This document shows positions 1 to 5,694 of a DNA stretch of 17,699 bases, one piece after another. Numbering within the stretch: the first letter of the stretch is position 1; each line of letters opens with the position of its first letter. The translations under genes were made by a program, and so were the position numbers. This stretch comes from Microseira sp003486305. Lineage in GTDB: Bacteria > Cyanobacteriota > Cyanobacteriia > Cyanobacteriales > Aerosakkonemataceae. The stretch covers positions 1 through 17,699 of the forward strand of contig DALYJX010000171.1 in assembly GCA_031969655.1 (NCBI GenBank), given 5' to 3'. The notes under the pieces are model-generated. The model was not told the origin of the DNA. It was given only the letters and a program-made list of their open reading frames with translations, and did not search any database.

Positions 1-253
1 GGTTTTTGATGTAATCTAAATGATTGGTAATGCCTTCGAGGGTGCCACCGCAAAATTTTCCTAGTTGTTCGCTATTGCCGCTACCTTTTGAGCGATCGCT
101 TTTCAACAGGGGTGCGCGATTGAGACTGTCGTGGAACCGATCCACCATGATAAAATAGATAAATTCTTCCCGCCATTCGCGATCGCTATTCCAGTATTTC
201 TTGCCGGGAATTGGCGTCAGGTCAAGTTCGGCAATTGAAATTGGTTCTCTCAT
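1..253 (-). CDS. alpha-amylase family glycoside hydrolase (GH13), N-terminal part only
   Basis: The first 84 residues of a minus-strand gene are visible; the rest lies beyond the left edge of the window. The start is MREPISIAEL, and an SD-like GAGG lies about 10 bases before the ATG. Residues 33-42 (YFIMVDRFHD) match the first beta-strand of the GH13 barrel, where a DRF motif follows 'IYFIMVDRF'. Residues 69-83 (GGTLEGITNHLDYIK) match the conserved GG-x-L-x-GI-x-x-x-LDYL segment. These enzymes hydrolyse or rearrange alpha-1,4-glucans. The catalytic Asp/Glu/Asp residues would lie beyond the window, so activity and exact subfamily (amylase, trehalose-forming and so on) cannot be judged. There is no signal peptide, so a cytoplasmic role in glycogen turnover is an inference. 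Confidence 0.85.
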   Translation of the reverse strand, partial: MREPISIAELDLTPIPGKKYWNSDREWREEFIYFIMVDRFHDSLNRAPLLKSDRSKGSGNSEQLGKFCGGTLEGITNHLDYIKN

Positions 254-601
254 GGTACATTCCTCAAGTATTGGCAAATAGTAGATGCACCGTGGAGCGG
301 GTTAAGCTATCTTCCCTCTATCTGTAGATTAGTTATCACCCATCCAATCCTCACGCCCATGAATTTAAAACAGCGTGTCTCTTTCTATTTTCGTTATCGT
401 TATCGGGTGTTTGAGTAAAGCTTTCGTGAATTTGCGTTTAGTCTTGATGAAGATATTTTTTTAGACGCGCAAAAAGCCATAAGATTGTAGGACGCAATGC
501 ATTGCATCCTATTTATGAGTAAAATTCCGCTGCGATCAAAGTAGGGGCGGGTTTAATAAGATCTCTCGTGGTTCCTGTGATTGGGCAGGTATTACCCGCC
601 C
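254..601. other. gene-free stretch with two palindromic elements
   Basis: I see no convincing coding region here. It holds the upstream region of the amylase gene, a 24-base near-palindrome at 488-511 and a GTAGGGGC-type inverted-repeat element at 541-605. No clear promoter could be assigned by eye. Confidence 0.6.
488..511. repeat. 24-base near-perfect palindrome (GGACGCAATGCATTGC core)
   Basis: Positions 488-511 read the same on both strands apart from one mismatched pair (493/506), giving 11 of 12 pairs. The core CAATGCATTG is fully self-complementary. It looks like a dispersed intergenic repeat of the type common in filamentous cyanobacteria; a regulatory role is not shown. Confidence 0.6.
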
Positions 602-605
602 CTAC
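541..605. repeat. small inverted-repeat element, GTAGGGGCGGGT arms
   Basis: Perfect 12-base inverted arms lie at 541-552 (GTAGGGGCGGGT) and 594-605 (ACCCGCCCCTAC), separated by 41 bases. The total of 65 bases is close to the elements at 1636-1694 and 1812-1877, whose arms share the outer GTAGGGGC. The right arm supplies the stop codon of the truncated Uma2-like frame (602-604). This fits a MITE-like or extragenic palindromic element; no transposase is encoded. Confidence 0.65.
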
Positions 606-850
606 AACACTTTGCGATTGCTTTGGGACATGATATCAGGGATATTGCGTAGGGGTTTATTATTTCCTTCGACGGGATACCAAAGCAAATCGCCTGCGAC
701 GAAGACATCAGGATTGTTGGCAAACAAGATTTCTAGATTTTCTTTGATGGTGACAATCCAGCTCGATTGTTTGGTATTGTCTGACATTGGTTCTCCGTCG
801 CTGTCTGGGTAGATGATTTCTGTTGTGGTTTGGGTGGGGAGTTGTACCAT
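602..850 (-). pseudogene. Uma2-family (DUF820, PD-(D/E)XK nuclease-like) protein, N-terminal fragment
   Basis: The 82-codon frame begins MVQLPTQTTTEIIYPDSDGE. It contains the segment WIVTIKENLEILFANNPDVF and then AGDLLWYPVEGNNK, which I recognise as the N-terminal third of the Uma2/DUF820 family so abundant in cyanobacteria. Full-length members are about 180-200 residues. Here the similarity ends near residue 73 (PDIM), and the frame then runs into the right arm of the inverted repeat at 594-605, where it stops. The later conserved part, including the expected ExK-type catalytic residues, is absent, so this is almost certainly a decayed copy. Like the neighbouring PIN and cyclase remnants it lies on the minus strand, which marks this stretch as a gene graveyard. 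Confidence 0.75.
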
Positions 851-923
851 AACCGTTGGTGAATGGGAGGGGATGATTTCGATCTTAGCTGTTGGAGATT
901 TGGGAGAGAGAAGGCATCCAATT

Positions 924-1120
924 CTAAACAGCCAATAACTGATATGCTATTCCCAAAGCATCAGCCGCTTGCGCCAGTCCTTCATCAGCGGTAATCAAAC
1001 GCACGTCATTAGAGACAGCGATCGCTAAGTGTAGAGCATCCAGAGTGCGTAGCGCTGTGTTAAATTGACTAATCCAATGCCCAGGGCGATCGCACTCACA
1101 AATTAACTTCAATATATCTC
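924..1120 (-). pseudogene. PIN-domain (VapC-type toxin) C-terminal fragment
   Basis: The frame ends with ISQFNTALRTLDALHLAIA, then a VRLITADEGLAQAADALGI segment. This matches the C-terminal half of PIN-domain ribonucleases of the VapC type: the LRTLDALHLA helix carries a conserved acidic residue, and LITADE precedes another. The N-terminal half, with the first metal-binding Asp (usually in a YLDTSALVK-like strand), is missing, and upstream the frame runs straight into the cyclase remnant. No antitoxin gene is adjacent. The open frame can be extended to a start at 1154, but those extra residues read antisense-free junk derived from the cyclase end in another frame. I read it as a non-functional remnant of a toxin-antitoxin locus. 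Confidence 0.7.
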
Positions 1121-1642
1121 TCAGTAAGTGTTGTAACCATACACCCCATCCCAATCATCGGGTGGGGGATTTTTGAGATACTGCTGACAACGCTCCAAGT
1201 ACAACGCTGAGGCTTTGTCTTGGGAAATATCTTCCAGAATCGTGCCAAACTCGCCCATAGCGCGGGTAAACTTGCGATTCAGGTAATACTTGCGTCCTTT
1301 GTGATAAAGGTCAATAATCTCTTGCTTATTCTCCTCCAAAGGTTCGGATTTTAACCCCACCAGTTCATAGATTTTGACAGGTTCTGTTTTGCCTTTGACG
1401 CGAATTTGATCGAGTTCGCTATACCAAATGCGATCGCCACAAGGCTTAAAGGTACTTTCGCCGATCGCTATATCACAGCCGTATTCTTTGCTAACGTCTT
1501 TCAGATGAGAGCTGAGATTCACTCCGTCACCGATGGCGGTAAATTGCATCCGTTTGCTAGAGCCGATATTACCAATGCTCACAATATCTGAATTGATCCC
1601 GATGCCACTTCCGGAAGTTGATCCGACACCTGGTCGGGGCAC
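1121..1642 (-). pseudogene. class III adenylate/guanylate cyclase, C-terminal fragment
   Basis: The frame encodes the last part of a class III nucleotide cyclase catalytic domain: GIGINSD, then GNIGSSKRMQFTAIGDGVNL, then IRVKGKTEPVKIYELVG and a helical tail ending NPPPDDWDGVY. These enzymes make cAMP or cGMP. The N-terminal half of the domain, with the two metal-binding aspartates, is gone. The apparent GTG start at 1640-1642 lies inside the left arm of an inverted-repeat element, which suggests breakage at that point. The transition-state Arg of the usual VNxxxRLE motif is His here (VNLSSHLK). Together these point to an inactive remnant. The last few residues overlap the PIN fragment. Confidence 0.8.
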
Positions 1643-1694
1643 GGCATTATTAACATTTCGGGTTTGAAGACCAATGTTTCTGGTGCCGTGCCCC
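1636..1694. repeat. small inverted-repeat element, GGGGCACGGCA arms (copy 1)
   Basis: Perfect 11-base arms lie at 1636-1646 and 1684-1694 with a 37-base spacer; on the right side the outer sequence continues CCCCTAC. It is the same family as 1812-1877. It sits exactly where the similarity of the cyclase remnant is lost, so it may mark the breakpoint. Confidence 0.7.
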
Positions 1695-1811
1695 TACATT
1701 TCAAACATTTTATGAATTAACGGGTGCGAAAGGTGAGGAAATATTGATTTTACAGCCGTTGCACGACTCGCGAGCGATCGCAGGGGTTTTCAGTTGGGTA
1801 AAACGCAAGAT

Positions 1812-1877
1812 GGTAGGGGCACGGCATGAGTAAGTTTTGTTTCTGGGCGCAAAGTTTTTGAATGCCGTGCCCCTACC
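1812..1877. repeat. small inverted-repeat element, GGTAGGGGCACGGCAT arms (copy 2)
   Basis: The arms at 1812-1827 and 1862-1877 are perfect 16-base inverted repeats with a 34-base spacer. The arm sequence extends the 11-base arms of the element at 1636-1694 and shares GTAGGGGC with the one at 541-605. A further right-arm-like sequence with one difference (ATGCCGTGTCCCTAC) occurs at 7806-7820 without a matching left arm. Consistent with a non-autonomous mobile or extragenic palindromic repeat family. Confidence 0.75.
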
Positions 1878-1970
1878 GCCCGGTTGATGCGATGAGAAAT
1901 GGCTGTAGTTGTATTGTACGCCCGTTGTGGATCTGGCAAAAGCGATCGCACACCACCCTCCAATACTCAA

Positions 1971-1993
1971 CGACGAGTCAAAAATCCTCGTCG
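1971..1993. promoter_or_regulatory. hairpin upstream of sbtA
   Basis: CGACGAG at 1971-1977 and CTCGTCG at 1987-1993 are perfectly complementary with a 9-base loop. It lies about 93 bases before the sbtA start. It could be a protein-binding site or an RNA stem in the leader; there is no T-run after it, so a simple terminator is unlikely. Confidence 0.4.
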
Positions 1994-2033
1994 ATGAGTA
2001 TATTTTCTCCATCTCCATGTCCGCAACGTGTAA

Positions 2034-2057
2034 CAATCAATTCTTGACCTTTGATTG
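2034..2057. promoter_or_regulatory. candidate LysR-type (CcmR/NdhR- or CmpR-like) operator of sbtAB
   Basis: CAATCAA (2034-2040), ten bases, then TTGATTG (2051-2057) form a perfect inverted repeat 28 bases before the sbtA start. Known from the literature: sbtA is induced under low CO2, and the LysR-type regulator NdhR/CcmR is described as binding a TCAATG-N10-ATCAAT-like sequence. The spacing and the ATCAA/TTGAT half sites here resemble that. Assignment to a given regulator is inference. Confidence 0.45.
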
Positions 2058-2085
2058 CACGTATAAACTTGGAGGATTGGTGGAA

Positions 2086-3057
2086 ATGGATGTCAGCTTG
2101 ATTGTATCCAACATCTTGAATCCACCTGTCCTGGCGTTTTTTTTGGGCATGGTGGCTGTTTTTGTCAAGTCGGATTTGGAAATTCCGCCTCCCGTCGCTA
2201 AATTGTTCTCGCTGTATCTGCTATTTGCGATTGGGTTTAAAGGCGGCGTCGAACTGGTAAAAAGCGGCATTAGTCAAGAGGTGATTCTAACAATTTTGGC
2301 GGCGATGTTGATGTCGGCATTTGTTCCGGTCTATACATTCTTTATTTTAAAGATCAAGCTAGACCCGTATAATGCTGCTGCGATCGCATCGACTTACGGT
2401 TCGATTAGTGCCGTCACCTTCATCACCGCTGGGTCTTTCCTCAATCAACTGGGAATTAACTTTGATGGTTACATGGTAGCAGCTTTAGCCTTAATGGAAT
2501 CTCCCGCGATTATTGTCGGTTTAATTTTAGTCAATTTGTTCGCGACAGATGGGGATAAGCGAGAGTTTGCTTGGTCTGATGTGTTAAAAGAAGCCTTTTT
2601 CAACAGTTCGGTATTTCTGTTAGTTGGTAGTCTGATTATGGGCGTCCTCACGGGTGAAAGTGGTTGGCACAAATTGTCACCTTTTACCCAAGATCTGTTT
2701 TACGGCGTTCTCACCTTTTTTTTGTTAGATATGGGACTGGTAGCAGCCAAAAGAATAAAAGATTTGGAAAAAACCGGGGCTTTCCTCATTTCCTTTGCCA
2801 TACTAATTCCAGTAGTTAATGCTACCATTGGTTTGCTGATTGCCAAAGTCATCGGCATGTCGCCAGGAGATAGTTTATTATTTTCCGTTTTGTGTGCGAG
2901 TGCTTCTTATATTGCGGTTCCCGCAGCGATGCGGCTAACGGTTCCCGAAGCGAATCCGAGTTTATACGTTTCTACTGCTTTAGCGGTAACGTTTCCTTTT
3001 AATATCACCGTCGGCATTCCGCTGTATTTGTACGGCATCAATCTGTTTTGGAGTTAA
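2086..3057 (+). CDS. sbtA: sodium-dependent bicarbonate transporter SbtA
   Basis: SbtA is the high-affinity Na+/HCO3- symporter of the cyanobacterial CO2-concentrating mechanism, in the plasma membrane. The product of 323 residues begins MDVSLIVSNILNPPVLAFFL and is almost entirely hydrophobic, with about ten membrane segments in two repeats. Family signatures are visible: PPVAKLFSLYLLFAIGFKGG, then STYGSISAVTFITA, then ALMESPAIIVGL, and in the second half SASYIAVPAAMRL. The linker between halves (about residues 155-175) is short, so the protein is shorter than the roughly 370-residue Synechocystis form. I chose the ATG at 2086 because GGAGG lies ten bases upstream; an in-frame GTG at 2080 is possible, and the frame stays open to 1909. 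sbtB follows after four bases. Confidence 0.95.
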   Translation: MDVSLIVSNILNPPVLAFFLGMVAVFVKSDLEIPPPVAKLFSLYLLFAIGFKGGVELVKSGISQEVILTILAAMLMSAFVPVYTFFILKIKLDPYNAAAIASTYGSISAVTFITAGSFLNQLGINFDGYMVAALALMESPAIIVGLILVNLFATDGDKREFAWSDVLKEAFFNSSVFLLVGSLIMGVLTGESGWHKLSPFTQDLFYGVLTFFLLDMGLVAAKRIKDLEKTGAFLISFAILIPVVNATIGLLIAKVIGMSPGDSLLFSVLCASASYIAVPAAMRLTVPEANPSLYVSTALAVTFPFNITVGIPLYLYGINLFWS

Positions 3058-3061
3058 CCTG

Positions 3062-3370
3062 ATGAACGCAGTCAAACGCATCGAAATTATTGCCAATTAC
3101 ATCGAATTGGAAAGGATTTTAAAAGGGTTAGATCAAGCTGGCGTACCGGGTTATACAGTAATTCGGGATGTGGCGGGAAAAAGTACTAGAGGCGATGGTA
3201 AGCACGATTTAGCAATGACGATGCTGGATAATGTTTATATCGTCGCTTTCTTTCCCCCTGAAAAACTCGATGCAGTGGTGGCAAATATTAGAGCCATTTT
3301 GAATAAATTTGGCGGGTCTTGTTTTATTTCCGATGCAATGGAAATGCGAACTACTAAGTGCGTTGGATAG
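3062..3370 (+). CDS. sbtB: PII-like bicarbonate-transport regulator SbtB, lacking the R-loop
   Basis: SbtB is a trimeric PII-like protein that binds adenyl nucleotides, including cAMP, and attaches to SbtA to control bicarbonate uptake. The 102-residue product has the PII-type fold pattern: first strand and helix (VKRIEIIANYIELERILKGL), the GYTV motif at 30-33, a T-loop rich in Gly, Arg and Lys at about 36-50, and a second strand (VYIVAFF). It lies 4 bases after sbtA, with its GGAG ribosome site inside the sbtA end, so the two are co-transcribed. Odd point: the C-terminus ends MRTTKCVG, whereas redox-regulated SbtB proteins end in a CGPxGC hairpin (R-loop). Only one Cys remains there, so disulfide control of nucleotide hydrolysis is not expected. 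Confidence 0.9.
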   Translation: MNAVKRIEIIANYIELERILKGLDQAGVPGYTVIRDVAGKSTRGDGKHDLAMTMLDNVYIVAFFPPEKLDAVVANIRAILNKFGGSCFISDAMEMRTTKCVG

Positions 3371-3407
3371 TAACTAATTCAAGTTCCTAGTTACATCACT
3401 AGACACT

Positions 3408-3579
3408 GGTAATAGGTAATGGGTAATGGGTAAGAGTTTTGAGTTCTAAGTTTTGAGTTTTGAGTTAAAAGACACTCACTCACAAGGGTGGAATCGGCTC
3501 CACTAACGTCTTCAATTCAAAACTCAAAACTCAAAATTCAAAACTATTACCAATTACCAATTACCAATTACCAATTACC
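3408..3579. repeat. nested inverted heptamer arrays after sbtB (possible bidirectional terminator)
   Basis: Left arm: GGTAATA/GGGTAAT repeats at 3408-3433, then AGTTTTGAGTT-type repeats at 3434-3466. Right arm: AACTCAAAACTCAAAATTC-type repeats at 3513-3545, then ATTACCA heptamers at 3546-3579. The two layers are complementary in order, so about 60 bases per arm can pair around a 46-base centre. It lies between convergent sbtB and the acetyltransferase, and the last repeat contains the acetyltransferase stop codon (3575-3577). Confidence 0.65.
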
Positions 3580-3988
3580 GTTTCACCCGCCTCATTAAGC
3601 GAAATTCACCTAATTCTGTGGTGAAATCCCATTGCTTGTAAAACTGAATCATTTCTGGCAAACAGCAGAGGTCGATATGTTCTACTTGTTGTAAATCTGG
3701 ATGTTCTACTACGGTATCGATTAGCAGTTTGCCTAATCCTTGACCGCGATAATCTGGATGTATAATTACATCAAAAAGAATGGCTCGATAGACGAAATCG
3801 GTGAGAACGCGGCAGAATCCGATTAATTTGCCCTGGTTCGACTCTATTCCCACAATCATATTAGTATTATCCAACATTTTATCAACATCAGCACGTACTC
3901 TTTGATGCGACCAAAACGCATTATGATAAAGTTCCATCAAATCATTTTTTTGTGCTTCGTTTAACTGGAAAATAACGTTAAATTCCAT
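3575..3988 (-). CDS. GNAT-family N-acetyltransferase
   Basis: This 137-residue protein is a single GNAT domain that would transfer acetyl from acetyl-CoA to an amine; its substrate is unknown. The acetyl-CoA pyrophosphate-binding motif A is clear: VIIHPDYRGQGLGKLLID, with R-G-Q-G-L-G-K at residues 81-87. Motif B follows as IDLCCLPEMIQFYKQWDF. The stop codon TAA lies within the heptamer array, so the end of the protein may have been shaped by repeat insertion. I prefer the ATG at 3988 because a TATAAT box spans 4020-4025 on this strand, and would overlap the alternative in-frame ATG at 4021 (11 residues longer). It is divergent from the MFS gene and convergent with sbtB. Confidence 0.85.
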   Translation of the reverse strand: MEFNVIFQLNEAQKNDLMELYHNAFWSHQRVRADVDKMLDNTNMIVGIESNQGKLIGFCRVLTDFVYRAILFDVIIHPDYRGQGLGKLLIDTVVEHPDLQQVEHIDLCCLPEMIQFYKQWDFTTELGEFRLMRRVKR

Positions 3989-4019
3989 GAGGTAAAGCGC
4001 GGGGAGATGAAGCGATCGC

Positions 4020-4025
4020 ATTATA
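4020..4025 (-). promoter_or_regulatory. candidate -10 box (TATAAT) for the acetyltransferase gene
   Basis: A perfect TATAAT reads on the minus strand, about 31 bases before the chosen ATG. No good -35 hexamer is seen at the usual spacing, so this is a weak call based on the -10 alone. Confidence 0.3.
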
Positions 4026-4117
4026 GCGCGTCTGGCGTCGGGGTTGGGTGCTTGCTCTAATGCAACCTAGAGTGTAAGAATATAAAACAATTGTGCATCC
4101 ATTGGAAAACGGGCAAA

Positions 4118-5497
4118 ATGAACGGTATTCAATTGTTTGAATTCCCCGACAATGCCAAACTATTTGGACTCCGCCCTGAAGTCGGCAGGTGGTTGTTTAT
4201 TCCCTTGGGTCTAATTGTATTGCTCTGTTTGGGAACTGTCTATTCCTGGAGTATTTTCAGCGGCCCTTTTGAAGCCGCACTGCAAACCAAACCGGGTACA
4301 ATTTTATTGCCTTTTTTGGTACTGGGAGTGACGTTTACCTTAATAATGCCGATTAGCGGATTGTATATGAATCGCTGCAATCCAACTATCCTCACGGCTA
4401 CGGGTGGAATTATTGTCGGAATTGGCTATTTACTATCAAGTATTGCCCCGAATTTGCCTTGTTTAATCCTTAGCTACGGTGTCATTACTGGCATCGGCGT
4501 GGGCATGGCTTATGGGGTGCCTTTGGCAATTTCTGCCCGTTGGTTTCCCGACCGCAAAGGCTTTGCAGTAGGCATGACGGTGGTAGGTTTTGGTCTTTCG
4601 CCGTTAGTAACAGCACCTTTGGCATTTGCGCTAATTAAAGCATTTGGCGTTCGTTCGACGTTTGTCATTTTAGGGATTGCATTTACCTTGATTATTCTGG
4701 CTATTTCAACAGTTTTAAGAATGCCGCCTCCTCGTTGGAAACCTCCAGGTTGGCATCCAAAAGAAGAGATAATAGCCGACAATACAGATAGGGATTCTTC
4801 TGCCCAATTGCCGATGGTGCAGACGCAAACTTTTTATGGATTGTGGCTGTGCTATATTGTGGGAACGTTTGTGGGATTGACTGCGATCGCAACAACTGCC
4901 CAAGTCGGTCGAGAACTCGTCGGACTGCAACCAGAAAATCTCACTTTCGCCGTGCCTTTATTTGCTGCATTCAACGGGATTGGGCGTCCTTTATTCGGTT
5001 GGTTAAACGACCGCATCAAACCCAAACTTACAATCGTCGCGATTAACGTACTGATTCTAATTGCGTCGATTTTGATGTTAAATACCAGTCAGGGTCAGTT
5101 GGTAAACTTTTTAGTAGCTTTTTCCATATTCTGGTTTTGTTTGGGTGCTTGGTTAGCCGTCGCACCTGCTGCTACGTTGAGCTTTTTTTCAATTGATAAT
5201 TACCCTAGTAACTACGGGTTGCTGTTTACTTCCTTTGGGATTGGAGGTTTATCGGGGATTTTTACAGCAGGTGGAATTCGCGGAATTTTTGGTAGCTTCG
5301 CACCGTTTTTTTATATCACAGGAATACTGGCGATCGCAGCGATCATCGTCGCAACATTTTTCCTCAATCGTCCCCGCAAGACAGCGATCGCAGACTTCCT
5401 TTATCAATGGGTAATTAGCCCCATTATTCCCCTGCTTTGGTCGTTGGTGGAATTCCTGCTAGCGCTGGCGACACCGAAAAAAATGCGATCCCAATAA
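4118..5497 (+). CDS. MFS transporter, OFA (oxalate/formate antiporter-like) family
   Basis: The 459-residue inner-membrane protein has the pattern of twelve membrane helices, with a hydrophilic central loop at about residues 205-240 (PPPRWKPPGWHPKEE). OFA-family signatures are visible: LGTVYSWSIFSGPFE in helix 1 and the loop after it, and RWFPDRKGFAVGMTVVGFG at about residues 141-159. A second-half loop reads GRPLFGWLNDRIKPK. Characterised members exchange oxalate/formate or carry monocarboxylates; the substrate here cannot be predicted. I chose the ATG at 4118 rather than a TTG at 4091, since the family begins close to the first helix. It is the only gene of its strand between the acetyltransferase and the acyl-activating enzyme, with a heptamer array at its 3' end. 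Confidence 0.88.
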   Translation: MNGIQLFEFPDNAKLFGLRPEVGRWLFIPLGLIVLLCLGTVYSWSIFSGPFEAALQTKPGTILLPFLVLGVTFTLIMPISGLYMNRCNPTILTATGGIIVGIGYLLSSIAPNLPCLILSYGVITGIGVGMAYGVPLAISARWFPDRKGFAVGMTVVGFGLSPLVTAPLAFALIKAFGVRSTFVILGIAFTLIILAISTVLRMPPPRWKPPGWHPKEEIIADNTDRDSSAQLPMVQTQTFYGLWLCYIVGTFVGLTAIATTAQVGRELVGLQPENLTFAVPLFAAFNGIGRPLFGWLNDRIKPKLTIVAINVLILIASILMLNTSQGQLVNFLVAFSIFWFCLGAWLAVAPAATLSFFSIDNYPSNYGLLFTSFGIGGLSGIFTAGGIRGIFGSFAPFFYITGILAIAAIIVATFFLNRPRKTAIADFLYQWVISPIIPLLWSLVEFLLALATPKKMRSQ

Positions 5498-5530
5498 ATA
5501 CTAACCCAAGTTGCTAGTTATCTCTCAAAC

Positions 5531-5605
5531 AAGGGCTAATGGCTAATGGCTAATAACTAATGTCAATAAAAACCCTTTATTAGCAATTAGCAATTAGCAA
5601 TTAGC
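5531..5605. repeat. inverted heptamer arrays after the MFS gene (possible terminator)
   Basis: Left arm: GGCTAAT repeats (5533-5555). Right arm: ATTAGCA heptamers (5579-5605). AAGGG at 5531-5535 also pairs with CCCTT at 5573-5577. The structure resembles the inverted arrays at 3408-3579 and 7629-7910 and would fold into a long stem just downstream of the transporter. Confidence 0.6.
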
Positions 5606-5643
5606 AACGCCGAAGTTGATCGCTAGCAACTGACGTTAAATAC

Positions 5644-5649
5644 TATAAT
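5644..5649 (+). promoter_or_regulatory. candidate -10 box for the acyl-activating enzyme gene
   Basis: A perfect TATAAT lies 45 bases before the ATG at 5695. A TTGATC is present upstream at 5616, but its 22-base spacing is too long for a standard -35, so only the -10 is supported. Confidence 0.35.
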
Positions 5650-5694
5650 TCTGCTAATGTCCGCCAACCTACACATATCAGGGATGAACGCACA

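Larger units (their letters stand above)
1698..2033. other. non-coding region between cyclase remnant and sbtA
   Basis: No gene is supported here. It contains the second GGGGCACGGC element (1812-1877) and a 7-base-stem hairpin (1971-1993) in the sbtA upstream region. Open frames exist on both strands, but they translate the repeat arms and show no family resemblance. Confidence 0.6.

Noticed and set aside
1710..2036. 108-codon minus-strand open frame between the cyclase remnant and sbtA
   Set aside because: It translates an inverted-repeat element and the sbtA control region. The residues are low in family-like pattern, and it overlaps the operator candidate.
2062..2067. TATAAA as the sbtA -10 box
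   Set aside because: Transcription would begin at about 2074, inside the GGAGG ribosome site, and the spacing to TTGACC is only 12 bases.
1909..2085. 59-codon N-terminal extension of sbtA
   Set aside because: The extension is not hydrophobic, includes the hairpin and operator sequences, and has no ribosome site. GGAGG sits in front of the ATG at 2086, and the family begins there.
3546..3579. CRISPR array
   Set aside because: Repeats are only 7 bases with no unique spacers and there are no cas genes. They are heptamer microsatellite-like arrays.
4510..4930. Several 64-90 codon minus-strand open frames inside the MFS transporter
   Set aside because: Antisense shadows of a well-supported membrane protein gene; no resemblance to any family.
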